Assembly: GCA_049792815.1 (NCBI GenBank)
Contig: JBARBG010000139.1
Location: 1-54,145, forward strand
DNA: 54,145 bases
Source of the DNA: DAIDKA01 sp049792815
GTDB lineage: Bacteria; Pseudomonadota; Gammaproteobacteria; Steroidobacterales; Steroidobacteraceae
Direction of reading: 5' to 3'
Of this stretch, positions 26,505-35,084 are shown piece by piece. Within the stretch, counting starts at the first letter, position 1, and each line of letters starts with the position of its first letter. Below the pieces are notes generated by a model. It was not told where the DNA came from. It made no database searches and saw nothing but the letters and a program-made list of their open reading frames with translations. Made by a program: the position numbers and the translations under genes.

Positions 26505-27248
26505 ATGCCAGCTCCCTCCCACGATCCGCAGCAGAACCACCTGTTGGCGGCGTTTTCGGCCGCTGAGCGGGAACGACTGTATCCGCACTTGCAACTCGTG
26601 CCGATGCCGCTGGGCAAGGTCCTGTACGAGTCCGGGGACGTGCTGCGCTACGTTTATTTTCCGACCAACTCCATTGTATCGCTGTTGTATGTTCTCGCCG
26701 ATGGCGCTTCGGCGGAGATTTCTGTCGTGGGCAACGAAGGTTTGATTGGAATCGCCCTATTCATGGGGGGAGAAACGACCCCCAGCCGGGCCATCGTGCA
26801 AAGCTCCGGTTACGCCTATCGCCTCATCGGGCAGCAGCTCAAGGATGAATTTCATCGCAGCGGTGAGGTGCAACTACTGCTGCTGCGGTACACCCAGGCC
26901 CTGATCACGCAGATGGCCCAGACCGCGGTGTGCAATCGCCACCACTCGGTGGACCAGCAACTGTGCCGCTGGCTGTTACTCTCGCTTGACCGTCTGCAGT
27001 CCAATCAGCTGGTCATGACTCAGGAGCTCATCGCCAATATGCTGGGCGTGCGCCGCGAAGGTGTTACCGAAGCCGCCGGCAAACTGGACAAGCTCGGCGT
27101 CATTCGCTACGCCCGTGGACGTATCACGGTTCTGGACAGGCCCAAGCTCGAGCAGCTTTGCTGTGAGTGCTATGCGGTGGTCAAGAAAGAGAGCGATCGC
27201 CTGCTGCCGCGACCTGCTCCCAAAGGGCCGCCGCAGATCGCAAGCTGA
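26505..27248 (+). CDS. Crp/Fnr-family regulator, paralogue 1
   Basis: This 247-residue regulator has a cNMP-binding-type beta-roll in residues 15-135 (LGKVLYESGDVLRYVYFPTNSIVSLLY, VVGNEGLIGIALFMGG), a long dimer helix, and a winged HTH with MLGVRREGVTEAAGKL as recognition helix near residues 185-200. The classic cAMP-binding Arg-Ala or Fnr Cys cluster is not seen, so the signal is unknown. No strong ribosome site precedes the ATG. Its own promoter carries a palindrome shared with kaiC, so autoregulation is likely. Two further genes follow on the same strand. Confidence 0.9.
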   Translation: MPAPSHDPQQNHLLAAFSAAERERLYPHLQLVPMPLGKVLYESGDVLRYVYFPTNSIVSLLYVLADGASAEISVVGNEGLIGIALFMGGETTPSRAIVQSSGYAYRLIGQQLKDEFHRSGEVQLLLLRYTQALITQMAQTAVCNRHHSVDQQLCRWLLLSLDRLQSNQLVMTQELIANMLGVRREGVTEAAGKLDKLGVIRYARGRITVLDRPKLEQLCCECYAVVKKESDRLLPRPAPKGPPQIAS

Positions 27249-27292
27249 CGCCGGGTGCGCGGCCCCGCGTCCCGATCCCGGGTGGCACCCTT

Positions 27293-27865
27293 ATGCCGAT
27301 GGCAAGGTGCGCCAGCGTACCGACAGCGCCTGTCGGTGCGCAGATCCTCAAGATGATGAATTCCGCGGCCCATGGCTCCCCTTACAGGGGCGAATTTGAC
27401 AAGTTTCTCTTCAGTCTCGTCGGCGAGGACCGCAACGGACTGCCGCTGAGCGTCATTTCGCTTCTGGCACGCATGGATCTTGACCCGTGGCAGGAGGCGG
27501 GCACCCTGGCCGACCTCTCGGCGGAAGCCGCGGCCAGGCGCCTGACCTTCTCGCTGGATACCCTGACGGATCCCGTATTGCGGCAGGTCATCTGCGAATC
27601 GATGGTCCAGCGCCTTCTGGCGCTGCTACCGAGGCGGGCGCCCGCCGCCGCCCAGAAACCAGCTGTAAGCGTCGACGCCGTCGCGGCGCACGATCCTGCT
27701 GCTCGCATCCAAGTCCTATTCTTAATCGCATCCACCATAGTTCTGATTGTGGGTATGCAGATATTGGTCGCGCATCGCACTGCAGCGAAGCGACCCGACC
27801 TCGTCCCTGGGCCGGCCGTATTGGCGGCTCCCGCCCAGACCCCGCCAACACCTTCCGGCCAGTGA
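27293..27865 (+). CDS. Unknown single-span membrane protein between two crp-type genes
   Basis: A protein of up to 190 residues; the start is uncertain, since the ATGs at 27353 and 27356 would remove about 20 residues. The soluble N-terminal part includes KFLFSLVGEDRNGLPLSVIS and LARMDLDPWQEAGTLADLSA, followed by a helical stretch. One span lies near residues 142-162 (VLFLIASTIVLIVGMQILVA), and a Pro/Ala-rich tail ends TPPTPSGQ. I do not recognise the family. Its position in line with two Crp-type genes suggests co-expression and perhaps a membrane partner for the stress circuit. Confidence 0.55.
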   Translation: MPMARCASVPTAPVGAQILKMMNSAAHGSPYRGEFDKFLFSLVGEDRNGLPLSVISLLARMDLDPWQEAGTLADLSAEAAARRLTFSLDTLTDPVLRQVICESMVQRLLALLPRRAPAAAQKPAVSVDAVAAHDPAARIQVLFLIASTIVLIVGMQILVAHRTAAKRPDLVPGPAVLAAPAQTPPTPSGQ

Positions 27866-27948
27866 GACTGGAAGGTGGGCCACCGAACAGATGGCCGACG
27901 GGTTGTCCGCCACAGTGGAACCTCGCTTCCAAGGCGCAGGGGATACGG

Positions 27949-28698
27949 GTGCCAGATTCAACGCGAGCCACGCGGGCTAATCAGCTGCTGGCTGGACTGC
28001 CGCAGCGGCTTCGTAACCGACTGCTGGAGCGCCTCGAACCCGTCGAGCTTCGCCTGGCGCAGGTGCTGTGCACGTCCGGGGAACGCATGCCTCATGTCTA
28101 CTTCCCCATCAGCAGTTTTGTATCCCTCATCGCGCCCTTGGAAGGACACGTAGGTCTTGAGGTCGGCCTGGTGGGCGACGAAGGCATGGTGGGGAGCTCA
28201 CTGGTGCTGGGTATTGAGACAGCACCGATGCACGCGCTGGTGCAAGGCGCCGGTACGGCCTGGCGCATGGATGCGACCGCGCTTCTCAAGGAGCTCAGCC
28301 ACAGCCCGCCGTTGCGCCAACTCTTGAACCGATATCAGTACGTCACGCTGACCCAGCTTGCGCAGACCGCCGCCTGCACCCGCTTCCACCTCGTGGAGGC
28401 ACGGCTCGCCCGCTGGCTGCTGATGACGCGCGACCGGGCGCACGCCGACAGGTTTTACATCACGCATGACTTCCTGTCGCACATGTTGGGTGTGCGCCGC
28501 GCCGGCATCACTCGATCAGCGGTTGCGCTGCGCAAGCGCAAACTGATCCACTATAGCCGCGGCATGCTCACAGTGCTGGACGGCCAAGGCCTGGAGCAAG
28601 CCGCCTGCAGCTGTTACGCGAGCCTCAAGGATGACTACAGCCGGGTACTTGGCACCCTGGCGCAGCCCGGCCGCTACCGGACCGCATCTCGACCATGA
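27949..28698 (+). CDS. Crp/Fnr-family regulator, paralogue 2
   Basis: This 249-residue regulator is read from a GTG with AGGGG 6-8 nt upstream. The beta-roll (VLCTSGERMPHVYFPISSFVSLIAP, VGDEGMVGSSLVLG), dimer helix (TLTQLAQTAACTRFHLVEARLARWLLM) and winged HTH (MLGVRRAGITRSAVAL) match paralogues 1 and 3. The recognition helix keeps the R-R-x-G-[VI]-T pattern of the other two. No cAMP pocket is seen. It is third in the unit starting at 26505 and convergent with the GH130 gene, with 4 nt between stops. Confidence 0.88.
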   Translation: MPDSTRATRANQLLAGLPQRLRNRLLERLEPVELRLAQVLCTSGERMPHVYFPISSFVSLIAPLEGHVGLEVGLVGDEGMVGSSLVLGIETAPMHALVQGAGTAWRMDATALLKELSHSPPLRQLLNRYQYVTLTQLAQTAACTRFHLVEARLARWLLMTRDRAHADRFYITHDFLSHMLGVRRAGITRSAVALRKRKLIHYSRGMLTVLDGQGLEQAACSCYASLKDDYSRVLGTLAQPGRYRTASRP

Positions 28699-28702
28699 GG
28701 AA

Positions 28703-30001
28703 TCAGCAGGCCTGCAGACTACCGAGCAGTGCGGCGATCTTCATGGTTGCGACCGTCGAAAACGTGTCTGAAACCGCATAGGGCAGGACGATCCGGTCGT
28801 TGAAGCGCATGGCGCCGCAGGTGTACACGACATTGGGAACGTAACCTTCACGCTCCGGAGCCTCCGGACGCACCAGCGGCTCGCGGGAGCGCGCCAGAAC
28901 CTTGGTCGGATCCGTCTTGTCGAGTAGCACGGCGCCGATTGAATATCGGCGGACCGGGCCGACACCATGGGTCAGAAGCAGCCAGCCCTCGTCCAGTTCG
29001 ATGGGCGAGCCGCAATTGCCGATCTGCACGAACTCCCAGGGGAACTGGGGCTTCAGAATCACCTGGCCGCCGTTCCAGGAGTACAGATCATCCGAATAAA
29101 TGAGATACAGGTTTTCGTTGTCCTGGCGCGCGATCATGGCGTATTGGCCGGCGATTCTGCGCGGAAAAAGCGCCATACCCTTGTTGCGCGTGGCGCTGCC
29201 ACTCATGTGGCACAGGTTGAAGGTCACAAAATCCTGGGTCTCCAGCAGTTCTGAGCTGATGTCACGGCCAGTGTAAGCCGTATAGGTCGCATAATAAGTT
29301 CTCTTGCCCGCCTCATAGAACTCCACGAAGCGCGCGTCCTCGATGCCGTTGGACTGCGAGGCCAGCACCGGAACGATCACCCGCTCACTGAGCTCTTCCT
29401 CCTGCCTGAAAATCAGTTCGGCTCGGTCGGCGTCCGGGGCCAAGGGCATACGCAGCATCGGAATGGAGGCCAGACGTGCCGGCGGATCGACACTGACGCT
29501 GCCGTCCGCGCAAATCACACCTGAGCGGAAAGTCAGTGACGACACATGCCCCTCGCCGACCGCGCGCAAGCTCAGGATGAAGCGGCGGCCGCCGCTTGGC
29601 GCGCCCGACTGATCCGGGTGGGTCACGATACTCGGATTGAACAGCGCCGCCGCTTCGAAGGAGTACTCGTGCAGGAAGTAGGCTCCCACGAGCCGGCGCT
29701 GATCCAGGGTAAAGGACGGATGCGCAGATAAGGCCACGCCCATCTCATCCGCCCGTGCCTCGAAGGTCTCGAGCAGATTGCGGTGTCGCCCCCGGAAGTT
29801 CTCCAGTACATCTGCCAGCTGGCTGGCTATGGTTGGCGCATCCAGCGCCAGAACGCGATCCACGATGTGATTTGCGCGCGTGCGGTCGGTTGAATTGAAG
29901 TCGCGCGGCTCGGTCGCCGGTTTGAATGGGCGCACGACCACCCGCGCCGAATCCGGGCGCAGATGAAACGCCTGCCTATTGAAGAACGTGTTCTGTGTCA
30001 A
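28703..30001 (-). CDS. GH130-family glycoside phosphorylase/hydrolase-like protein
   Basis: This 432-residue protein starts at a TTG with GAGG 5 nt upstream. After about 100 helical residues comes a five-bladed propeller of the GH130 type (mannoside phosphorylases): NPSIVTHPDQ, GIEDARFVEFYEAGKRTYYATYTAYTG, KGMALFPRRIAGQYAMIARQDNENLYL and a closing PNVVYTCGAMRFNDRIVLPYAVSD. The ED pair in NGIEDARF is where GH130 places its conserved acid. It overlaps the glycosyltransferase gene by 26 nt. The pair probably makes and recycles a mannose-type oligosaccharide, but the sugar is inferred from the family only. Confidence 0.85.
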   Translation of the reverse strand: MTQNTFFNRQAFHLRPDSARVVVRPFKPATEPRDFNSTDRTRANHIVDRVLALDAPTIASQLADVLENFRGRHRNLLETFEARADEMGVALSAHPSFTLDQRRLVGAYFLHEYSFEAAALFNPSIVTHPDQSGAPSGGRRFILSLRAVGEGHVSSLTFRSGVICADGSVSVDPPARLASIPMLRMPLAPDADRAELIFRQEEELSERVIVPVLASQSNGIEDARFVEFYEAGKRTYYATYTAYTGRDISSELLETQDFVTFNLCHMSGSATRNKGMALFPRRIAGQYAMIARQDNENLYLIYSDDLYSWNGGQVILKPQFPWEFVQIGNCGSPIELDEGWLLLTHGVGPVRRYSIGAVLLDKTDPTKVLARSREPLVRPEAPEREGYVPNVVYTCGAMRFNDRIVLPYAVSDTFSTVATMKIAALLGSLQAC

Positions 30002-32426
30002 AGGGCCTCAATTGTTGCGGTAACTCAGTCATCATGGAGGGCGCGGCGTCTGCCGTCATGCTGGTATCGCCTGTCTGCGCTACAACCCGATCCATGTGGC
30101 GGATCTGCGCAAGTCCAAGCAGATAGGAGACCACGGACTCCCCGCCCTGATTTTCATTGGCGCGGTCCGGATGCAAGCCGTCGCAGCAGCTTCCCGTTTC
30201 GGGATCGATTAGCGAAATGAAAAGATCGTTCTTGCCCAGGAACCATGCGAAGGCGCGCACCGCATGGACACGCCACACAGGATCGCGGTCCGCGCGCCAC
30301 GCCGCAAGACACGCTGCGATCGTCGCCGTCGCTTCCAGCGGCTGCTGGTCGAACGCACGCGGCGGCTGGCGCAGGTCACCGAAGCTGTGCGAACCAATCG
30401 GCCGAAATACGCCACTCGGCGCCGTTTGCAGCGTCATCAGCCAGCGCAGCGACCTCAGACCCGCGGCAATGTAGCTTTGCCGACCGGTCGAAACCCCGGT
30501 GGCAATCAAGGCCTGCGACAGGCGGGCGTTATCGTAGGCAAGGCTGTCCTCGAACCACACCCAATTCGGCGTCTCCACCGCGGCCAGCAACGCCATGAGT
30601 CTGGCGGCGAGCACATGCTGCAATTCAACGCTGCTGGAGTCGAGTGGATCCGCGACTCGAAAGGCCTCCAGACCCAGCAGCGTAAAGGCCCAGGCACGGG
30701 GGGAGCAGAAGCTCTCCACAAACGGCGACGCCTCGGAAAACAGGGCCTTTGCCCATGATCGCCGCGAGGCGCGGCTGTCACAGCGCGCGCACTCCCCGAG
30801 CGCCCACAGCGTGCGCCCGTGGCTATCATCCGAGCCGCTGTCCTCGAGCCAGCGACGATCGAAACCCATGAAATTTCTAAAGCGTCTGGTGTCGGGATTC
30901 CAGGCGTGCTGGATAAAAGCCGCGATCCGGACTGTCAGCTTCTCGGATAGTGGCTCCTCGTTCGGGGCGTTCAGTGCACAGGCCAGCAGCAGCGCGCGGG
31001 CGTTGTCGTCTACGCAATAGCCGTGCGCACGGTCGGGAACTGAACGAATCGCGTGTTGGATCAACCCCGTGTCGTCGCACATGGACAGGAAGTGAGTCAA
31101 GCGCATATCCGGGACAGCCCGCTGGGAGTCGGCGGATGCCGCTGCACTGAAGCGGCGCGAGCCACTTCGATGAAGTTCCACGGCTCGCATGAATTCGCCC
31201 ATGTAGCGTACGCCAATGCGCGGCCAGGTCATGGGCCGACTGTAGGTGTAGGCCTCCTGGCCCAAGCGCTCGCGGCGCTGGTCATCAGTCAGCAGCGCCG
31301 CAATCTCACGACCAGTGGCCCCGGAGTCACCGAAGGGCACGAGAATTCCCCGGCCGTCCGCCAGCAGTTCGCGCGCATGCCAGTAGGCAGTGGAGACGAT
31401 GGCCTTGCCGACCCCGAAGCTGTAGGCGAGGGTGCCCGAGGTCATCTGGGCCACATTCAAATAGGGCGTGACATACACGTCACACATGGAGATGAAGTCA
31501 ACCAACGTTGCCCGGTCCACAAACTGATCGAGAAAGACCACCTGTTGCTCGATTCCGAGCACCCGCGTCCGCTCTCGCAAACCGTTCCGATAAGCCTCGC
31601 CCTCGCGTCTCACGAGATTGGGATGCGTGGCCCCGAGCACGACATACACGGCGTCGGGGCGACTGCGTAGTATCTCGGGCATCGCGTCGATCATGATCTC
31701 AATGCCCTTGTTGGGCGAGATCAACCCAAAGGTCAGTATTACGGCGCGACCGGCAAAGCCGCGAGCTAGCTTCGAGGCGCTGGAATCCACGAAGGCGCAG
31801 TCCGGAATGCCGTGGGGGATGATCTGTAACTTCTCCAGCGGCACGTCATATACAGTTCGAAGCAATTCCCGGGCCTTCTCTGCCATGACGATAACGGTGG
31901 TCGAGGCGTCCGCGATTTTGCCCATTACGCGGCGCTGAACGGCGCTCGGTTCGGCGAGAACTGTGTGGAGTGTCGTCACCACCGGCATCTTGAGCTGCGT
32001 CAGCAGCGTGAGGACATGACCGCCCGCATCGCCACCAAAAATTCCGAACTCGTGCTGCAACGAGACCACGTCATACCGGCCGGCATTCAAGAATCTGGCG
32101 GCCTGCTCGTAGTCCCCCAGCTCCTGCTCACGAATCTCGCAGCCAACGCAGGCGGGATAATCGTAGTCGTGCCCCTCATCGTTCATTGCAACGATGACGG
32201 TCTCAGGGGACGCCTGCGAAGCCGCGACTGCCAACTGCAAGTCAGTGGTGAACGTGGCAATACCGCAGCGACGCGGGAGTGAATTGCCGATGAATGCGAC
32301 TCGGTTTGGCGGGCTCAGATTCGCCTGCCCTGAATCAGACGTACAACAATCAGAATGACTGCCACTACCAGCAGAATGTGGATGAATCCACCCAGGGTAT
32401 AGGAACTCACCAATCCCAGGACCCAA
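29976..32426 (-). CDS. GT4 glycosyltransferase with C-terminal helical domain
   Basis: This large protein (up to 816 residues) has two parts. Residues about 40-430 are a GT-B glycosyltransferase: RVAFIGNSLPRRCGIATFTTDL, SLQHEFGIFGGDAGGH, VILTFGLISPNKGIEIMIDAM and the nucleotide-sugar loop YSFGVGKAIVSTAYWHARELLADGRG. Residues about 460-800 form an all-helical toroid-like region (GYCVDDNARALLLACALN, RRWLEDSGSDDSHGRTLWALGE) resembling alpha6/alpha6 glycosidases. The longest frame starts at a TTG inside the small gene at 32315-32461. No better start with a ribosome site is seen, so the true N terminus is unclear. It is coupled to the GH130 gene. Confidence 0.85.
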   Translation of the reverse strand: MGPGIGEFLYPGWIHPHSAGSGSHSDCCTSDSGQANLSPPNRVAFIGNSLPRRCGIATFTTDLQLAVAASQASPETVIVAMNDEGHDYDYPACVGCEIREQELGDYEQAARFLNAGRYDVVSLQHEFGIFGGDAGGHVLTLLTQLKMPVVTTLHTVLAEPSAVQRRVMGKIADASTTVIVMAEKARELLRTVYDVPLEKLQIIPHGIPDCAFVDSSASKLARGFAGRAVILTFGLISPNKGIEIMIDAMPEILRSRPDAVYVVLGATHPNLVRREGEAYRNGLRERTRVLGIEQQVVFLDQFVDRATLVDFISMCDVYVTPYLNVAQMTSGTLAYSFGVGKAIVSTAYWHARELLADGRGILVPFGDSGATGREIAALLTDDQRRERLGQEAYTYSRPMTWPRIGVRYMGEFMRAVELHRSGSRRFSAAASADSQRAVPDMRLTHFLSMCDDTGLIQHAIRSVPDRAHGYCVDDNARALLLACALNAPNEEPLSEKLTVRIAAFIQHAWNPDTRRFRNFMGFDRRWLEDSGSDDSHGRTLWALGECARCDSRASRRSWAKALFSEASPFVESFCSPRAWAFTLLGLEAFRVADPLDSSSVELQHVLAARLMALLAAVETPNWVWFEDSLAYDNARLSQALIATGVSTGRQSYIAAGLRSLRWLMTLQTAPSGVFRPIGSHSFGDLRQPPRAFDQQPLEATATIAACLAAWRADRDPVWRVHAVRAFAWFLGKNDLFISLIDPETGSCCDGLHPDRANENQGGESVVSYLLGLAQIRHMDRVVAQTGDTSMTADAAPSMMTELPQQLRPFDTEHVLQ

Positions 32427-32461
32427 AGTATGATCAGGACAATCGCAATAGTTCCGAGCAC
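32315..32461 (-). CDS. lmo0937-family small membrane protein
   Basis: This 48-residue protein is read from a GTG with AAGGAG 7 nt upstream. It is almost wholly hydrophobic: MLGTIAIVLIILWVLGLVSS, then YTLGGFIHILLVVAVILIVV and a basic RLIQGRRI end. This is the pattern of the lmo0937 family of two-span peptides, common in stress-related loci. Most of the gene lies inside the extreme 5' end of the glycosyltransferase frame, in another phase. This argues that the glycosyltransferase really starts at or after its stop, and that translation of the two is coupled. Confidence 0.8.
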   Translation of the reverse strand: MLGTIAIVLIILWVLGLVSSYTLGGFIHILLVVAVILIVVRLIQGRRI

Positions 32462-32536
32462 TTGGTTTCTCCTTGGGATTGCGTGAATTGCGACCGGCAC
32501 GCCCGCGGCCAAGCCACGCGCGCGCCGGTTGCGCGG

Positions 32537-33112
32537 CTAGGCTGGCGTGCGCGCGCTGTAGGAGAACTTCTGTCCCGCGACCGTGACGTTGTACATGAGA
32601 CCGCCCTTCGCGATCGTGAACACCGCTACGCCGTGATTAAATTCGCTACCGGTATCCGCGTTCTTTTTGTTGCCACTGGCGCTGGTATCCAATCCCGTCG
32701 TACCGACGCTTACATCGGCCGCAGCAGTTACGGCAATGGCGCCCGCATCCGCGCTGAACTCGAAGTTTCCCGACGTAAAGTCATCCAGCGCCTGCTTGTC
32801 GCGGAAGAATATGATTTCGCTGTAACCTTCGCCGCCCAGCTGCGCCCCAAGGCTGACCTGATTCATCGTGACGTGACCGAGACGGTGTCCTTTTGCATAG
32901 ACGTTGCCGGTACCGTGCGCCGCGCCGATGCCTGCTCCACCCTTGAGGATGGTCGGAAAGACCGCGTAGCCGTAGCTCTTATTGAAGAATTCCGAACTCT
33001 GGTTCGACTTTTGAAAAAGGGCCGCCGTATCACTGTCATGGCCGGCATTCGCCACCCCAATTGAGCCGCCAATCATCGCGGCCATCACGGCCACACTTAC
33101 TAACTTGTTCAT
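32537..33112 (-). CDS. SYLF/YSC84-like lipid-binding exported protein
   Basis: This 191-residue protein has a signal peptide (residues 1-23, cut after ANA) and the SYLF (Ysc84) domain. Visible are SYGYAVFPTILKGGAGIGAAHG, GHVTMNQVSLGAQLGGEGYSEIIFF and the C-terminal VFTIAKGGLMYNVTVAGQKF. SYLF domains bind phosphoinositides in eukaryotes; in bacteria the exported versions are of unknown function, probably lipid related. An AAAGGT ribosome site lies 7 nt before the ATG. The promoter region holds one of the four shared palindromes (33260-33273). Confidence 0.88.
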   Translation of the reverse strand: MNKLVSVAVMAAMIGGSIGVANAGHDSDTAALFQKSNQSSEFFNKSYGYAVFPTILKGGAGIGAAHGTGNVYAKGHRLGHVTMNQVSLGAQLGGEGYSEIIFFRDKQALDDFTSGNFEFSADAGAIAVTAAADVSVGTTGLDTSASGNKKNADTGSEFNHGVAVFTIAKGGLMYNVTVAGQKFSYSARTPA

Positions 33113-33259
33113 AGATATACCTTTAATGAATTACCGATCGTCGGATTTCCGATCAGTGGAGGCTGCGCTCAACGTTTCGCCGCGTCTGTAGGCGGGCGCG
33201 CCGAGGCGAAGGAATCTTTTGTCCACGCGCGAAGCTACCCGCTTCACCTGCAGCGATCT

Positions 33260-33273
33260 GTACGTCACCGCAC
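33260..33273. promoter_or_regulatory. Palindromic operator 2 upstream of the SYLF gene
   Basis: On the minus strand this reads GTGCG-GTGA-CGTAC, an inverted repeat with one mismatch. It differs at a single base from the site at 38104-38117. It lies in the 169-nt space between the DUF1003 stop and the SYLF start, about 150 nt upstream of the SYLF ATG. Confidence 0.45.
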
Positions 33274-33281
33274 TCACAAGT

Positions 33282-33848
33282 CTAAGGACTGGAGGTTGAG
33301 TGTTCCTCTGCCTCTTCCAGCGCCACAAGCACCTGTGCGGTGTCGGTGCGCTGTTGCAAGTCGGCCGCTTCCGGATCATGAGGGTCCTTCACCATCGGCA
33401 GGTCCCGCCGTAGTTCCTCCAGCAGGTGGATCAGTTTTGTGACCTTCTGCTGCGTCAACAGATTCACCTGCAAATCCAACTGCGATCGTTGCGTTTCTAT
33501 GCGGGTGAGGCGATTCTGAGCGATCAGGACGACGGTAGTCGTCAGCAACGCTGCCAAGGTGAGTACTCCCTGCAACGCCGGAAATGGCGGCTGATCAAAA
33601 GGCGCGGCGCCCAGGTGTCGCGCAAGGAGATTTGCGCCGATCCACAGTACGACGACGGTAAGCAACCCTGCAAGATAGAGCGGGCGACCGATCACTTCAC
33701 CGATTCTGTCGAGTCTTCGCGCCGACTCCCCCAATTTTCCGTGCTCGCGCTCGTGAAAGGCGGCGGTATCTCTGATATTGCTGCTGACTTGTGCCGAAAG
33801 CGTTTCGGCCTGGCTGCTGCCTTTGAAGCGGGCGCCGGGAAGGCGCAA
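33282..33848 (-). CDS. DUF1003 membrane protein
   Basis: This 188-residue protein starts at a TTG 1 nt after the kinase stop. Two spans near residues 57-75 (LYLAGLLTVVVLWIGANLL) and 88-110 are separated by a short FDQPPFPALQ loop. They are followed by the DUF1003 hallmark (VVLIAQNRL, then a charged helix with SQLDLQVNLLTQQKVTKLIHLLEEL). The family is of unknown function. Coupling to a histidine kinase divergent from kaiC suggests it belongs to the same response unit. Confidence 0.8.
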   Translation of the reverse strand: MRLPGARFKGSSQAETLSAQVSSNIRDTAAFHEREHGKLGESARRLDRIGEVIGRPLYLAGLLTVVVLWIGANLLARHLGAAPFDQPPFPALQGVLTLAALLTTTVVLIAQNRLTRIETQRSQLDLQVNLLTQQKVTKLIHLLEELRRDLPMVKDPHDPEAADLQQRTDTAQVLVALEEAEEHSTSSP

Positions 33849-33849
33849 A

Positions 33850-34716
33850 TTAGTTCTCGATCTTCAACCGTACCGTGAATTCGCTGCCGTGACCGACGCC
33901 GTCACTGGCCGCCGAAACAGTGCCATGATGCGATTCCAGTATCGAACGCACCAGCGCCAGGCCAATGCCAAGCCCCGATTGCGTCCGCACCGCCATGGTG
34001 TCGGCGCGGACGAAGAGATCGAAAATGAACGGCATTGAATCGGCGGCGATGCCGATTCCGGAATCGCGCACCTGAACCACGGCGTAGCCTTCGTTCACAC
34101 GCATCGACATCAGGATCTTGCCGCCGATGTCGGAATATTTGGAAGCATTGGAGAGCAGATTTACGAATACCTGCTCAAGCCGACTCGCGTCCCCAAGTAC
34201 CCAGACGCACGATTCGGGCAGGCTGACCACGAGTTCATGTTGCCTCTCGGTAAGTTCCGAAGTGACCGTTCCAGCGGCCGTACTCAGCACCGTACACAAA
34301 TCAATCCGCTGCAGGTCCACCTGCAGGTTTGCCATGCGGTGCCCCGCCGTCTGGCCAAGACTTGCGGTCAAGAGCACCATCTGACGCACCTGCCGTTCGA
34401 TGAGCTCGTGCATCCGCTGCTGCAAGGACTCGTCCCTGCTGCGTATGCGCAATACGGCCATGGCATTCTGAATTGACGCCAGAGGGCTTCGCAGCTCGTG
34501 CAACAGCAGCGCCAGTGACTCATCCTTGCGGCGGTCCGCAGTGACCAGATCCTCGATCTGCGCAAGAAGCCGCGACTGGCTTTGCGTCGAATAGGGTTCG
34601 GAGATCAGAGCCTTGCGATGCGCAGTTATCAGCCGCGGGGCACAGATCTCGAAATGCGGCAAGACCTGCTGCGAAAATATCTCGGTCGCGCACTCTGCCG
34701 TGTGAGGGGATGACAT
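33850..34716 (-). CDS. Soluble sensor histidine kinase divergent from kaiC
   Basis: This 288-residue kinase is read from the ATG with GGAG 6 nt upstream. An N-terminal segment of about 60 residues has no recognisable sensor or membrane span. The HisKA domain has phospho-acceptor His73 in LLLHELRSPLASIQNAM. The HATPase_c domain shows VFVNLLSNASKYSD, VRDSGIGIAADS and SGLGIGLALVRSILESHHG. No response regulator is adjacent. In Kai systems a kinase such as SasA reads the clock through a thioredoxin-like KaiB-binding domain; no such domain is present here, so any link to KaiBC rests on position. Confidence 0.88.
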   Translation of the reverse strand: MSSPHTAECATEIFSQQVLPHFEICAPRLITAHRKALISEPYSTQSQSRLLAQIEDLVTADRRKDESLALLLHELRSPLASIQNAMAVLRIRSRDESLQQRMHELIERQVRQMVLLTASLGQTAGHRMANLQVDLQRIDLCTVLSTAAGTVTSELTERQHELVVSLPESCVWVLGDASRLEQVFVNLLSNASKYSDIGGKILMSMRVNEGYAVVQVRDSGIGIAADSMPFIFDLFVRADTMAVRTQSGLGIGLALVRSILESHHGTVSAASDGVGHGSEFTVRLKIEN

Positions 34717-35084
34717 GACAGCTCCGTTACCCATGCGTGGCAGCGCAAAACTACAGATAAGAGTGGCAGCGCTCTGTGCGATAGCAGACATAGAGACAGA
34801 TTCGCGATGCGTGCCGCATCACGGTGTGCCGCCGGGAATTCTCAACCCATGAGGTGCGCCGGTCGCTCGTTCCCGAAACACTGCAGCTTTGAGCAATGGC
34901 CGCCGCCGGCAAAGAAGGAATCGCGCGGCGACATAACCGAGTGATATTGAAGCCAAAATAGCTGCAACACGGGCTGAGGAGCGGCGGCTCGCCATTGACG
35001 CCCAGGCACGCACTACGTGCGCTACCGTACGGAATAAATTCGGGCCGCCGTGGAGCATTCAATACATCAAGCCAAGGAGCGGGC
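34717..35084. other. Divergent control region between the histidine kinase and kaiC
   Basis: This 368-nt region has no gene. It holds an inverted repeat GATGCG-TGC-CGCATC at 34806-34820, nearer the kinase, and the shared palindrome at 35017-35030, nearer kaiC. An AT-rich GAATAAATT box follows directly at 35032-35040, and the AAGGAG ribosome site of kaiC is at 35074-35079. Confidence 0.6.
35017..35030. promoter_or_regulatory. Palindromic operator 3 upstream of kaiC
   Basis: GTGCG-CTAC-CGTAC, 13 of 14 bases identical to the site before the first crp-type gene. It lies 54 nt upstream of the kaiC GTG. In both places a GAATAA sequence follows within a few bases. A Crp/Fnr-family dimer is the most likely binder, and the third gene of the kai operon encodes one. 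Confidence 0.55.
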
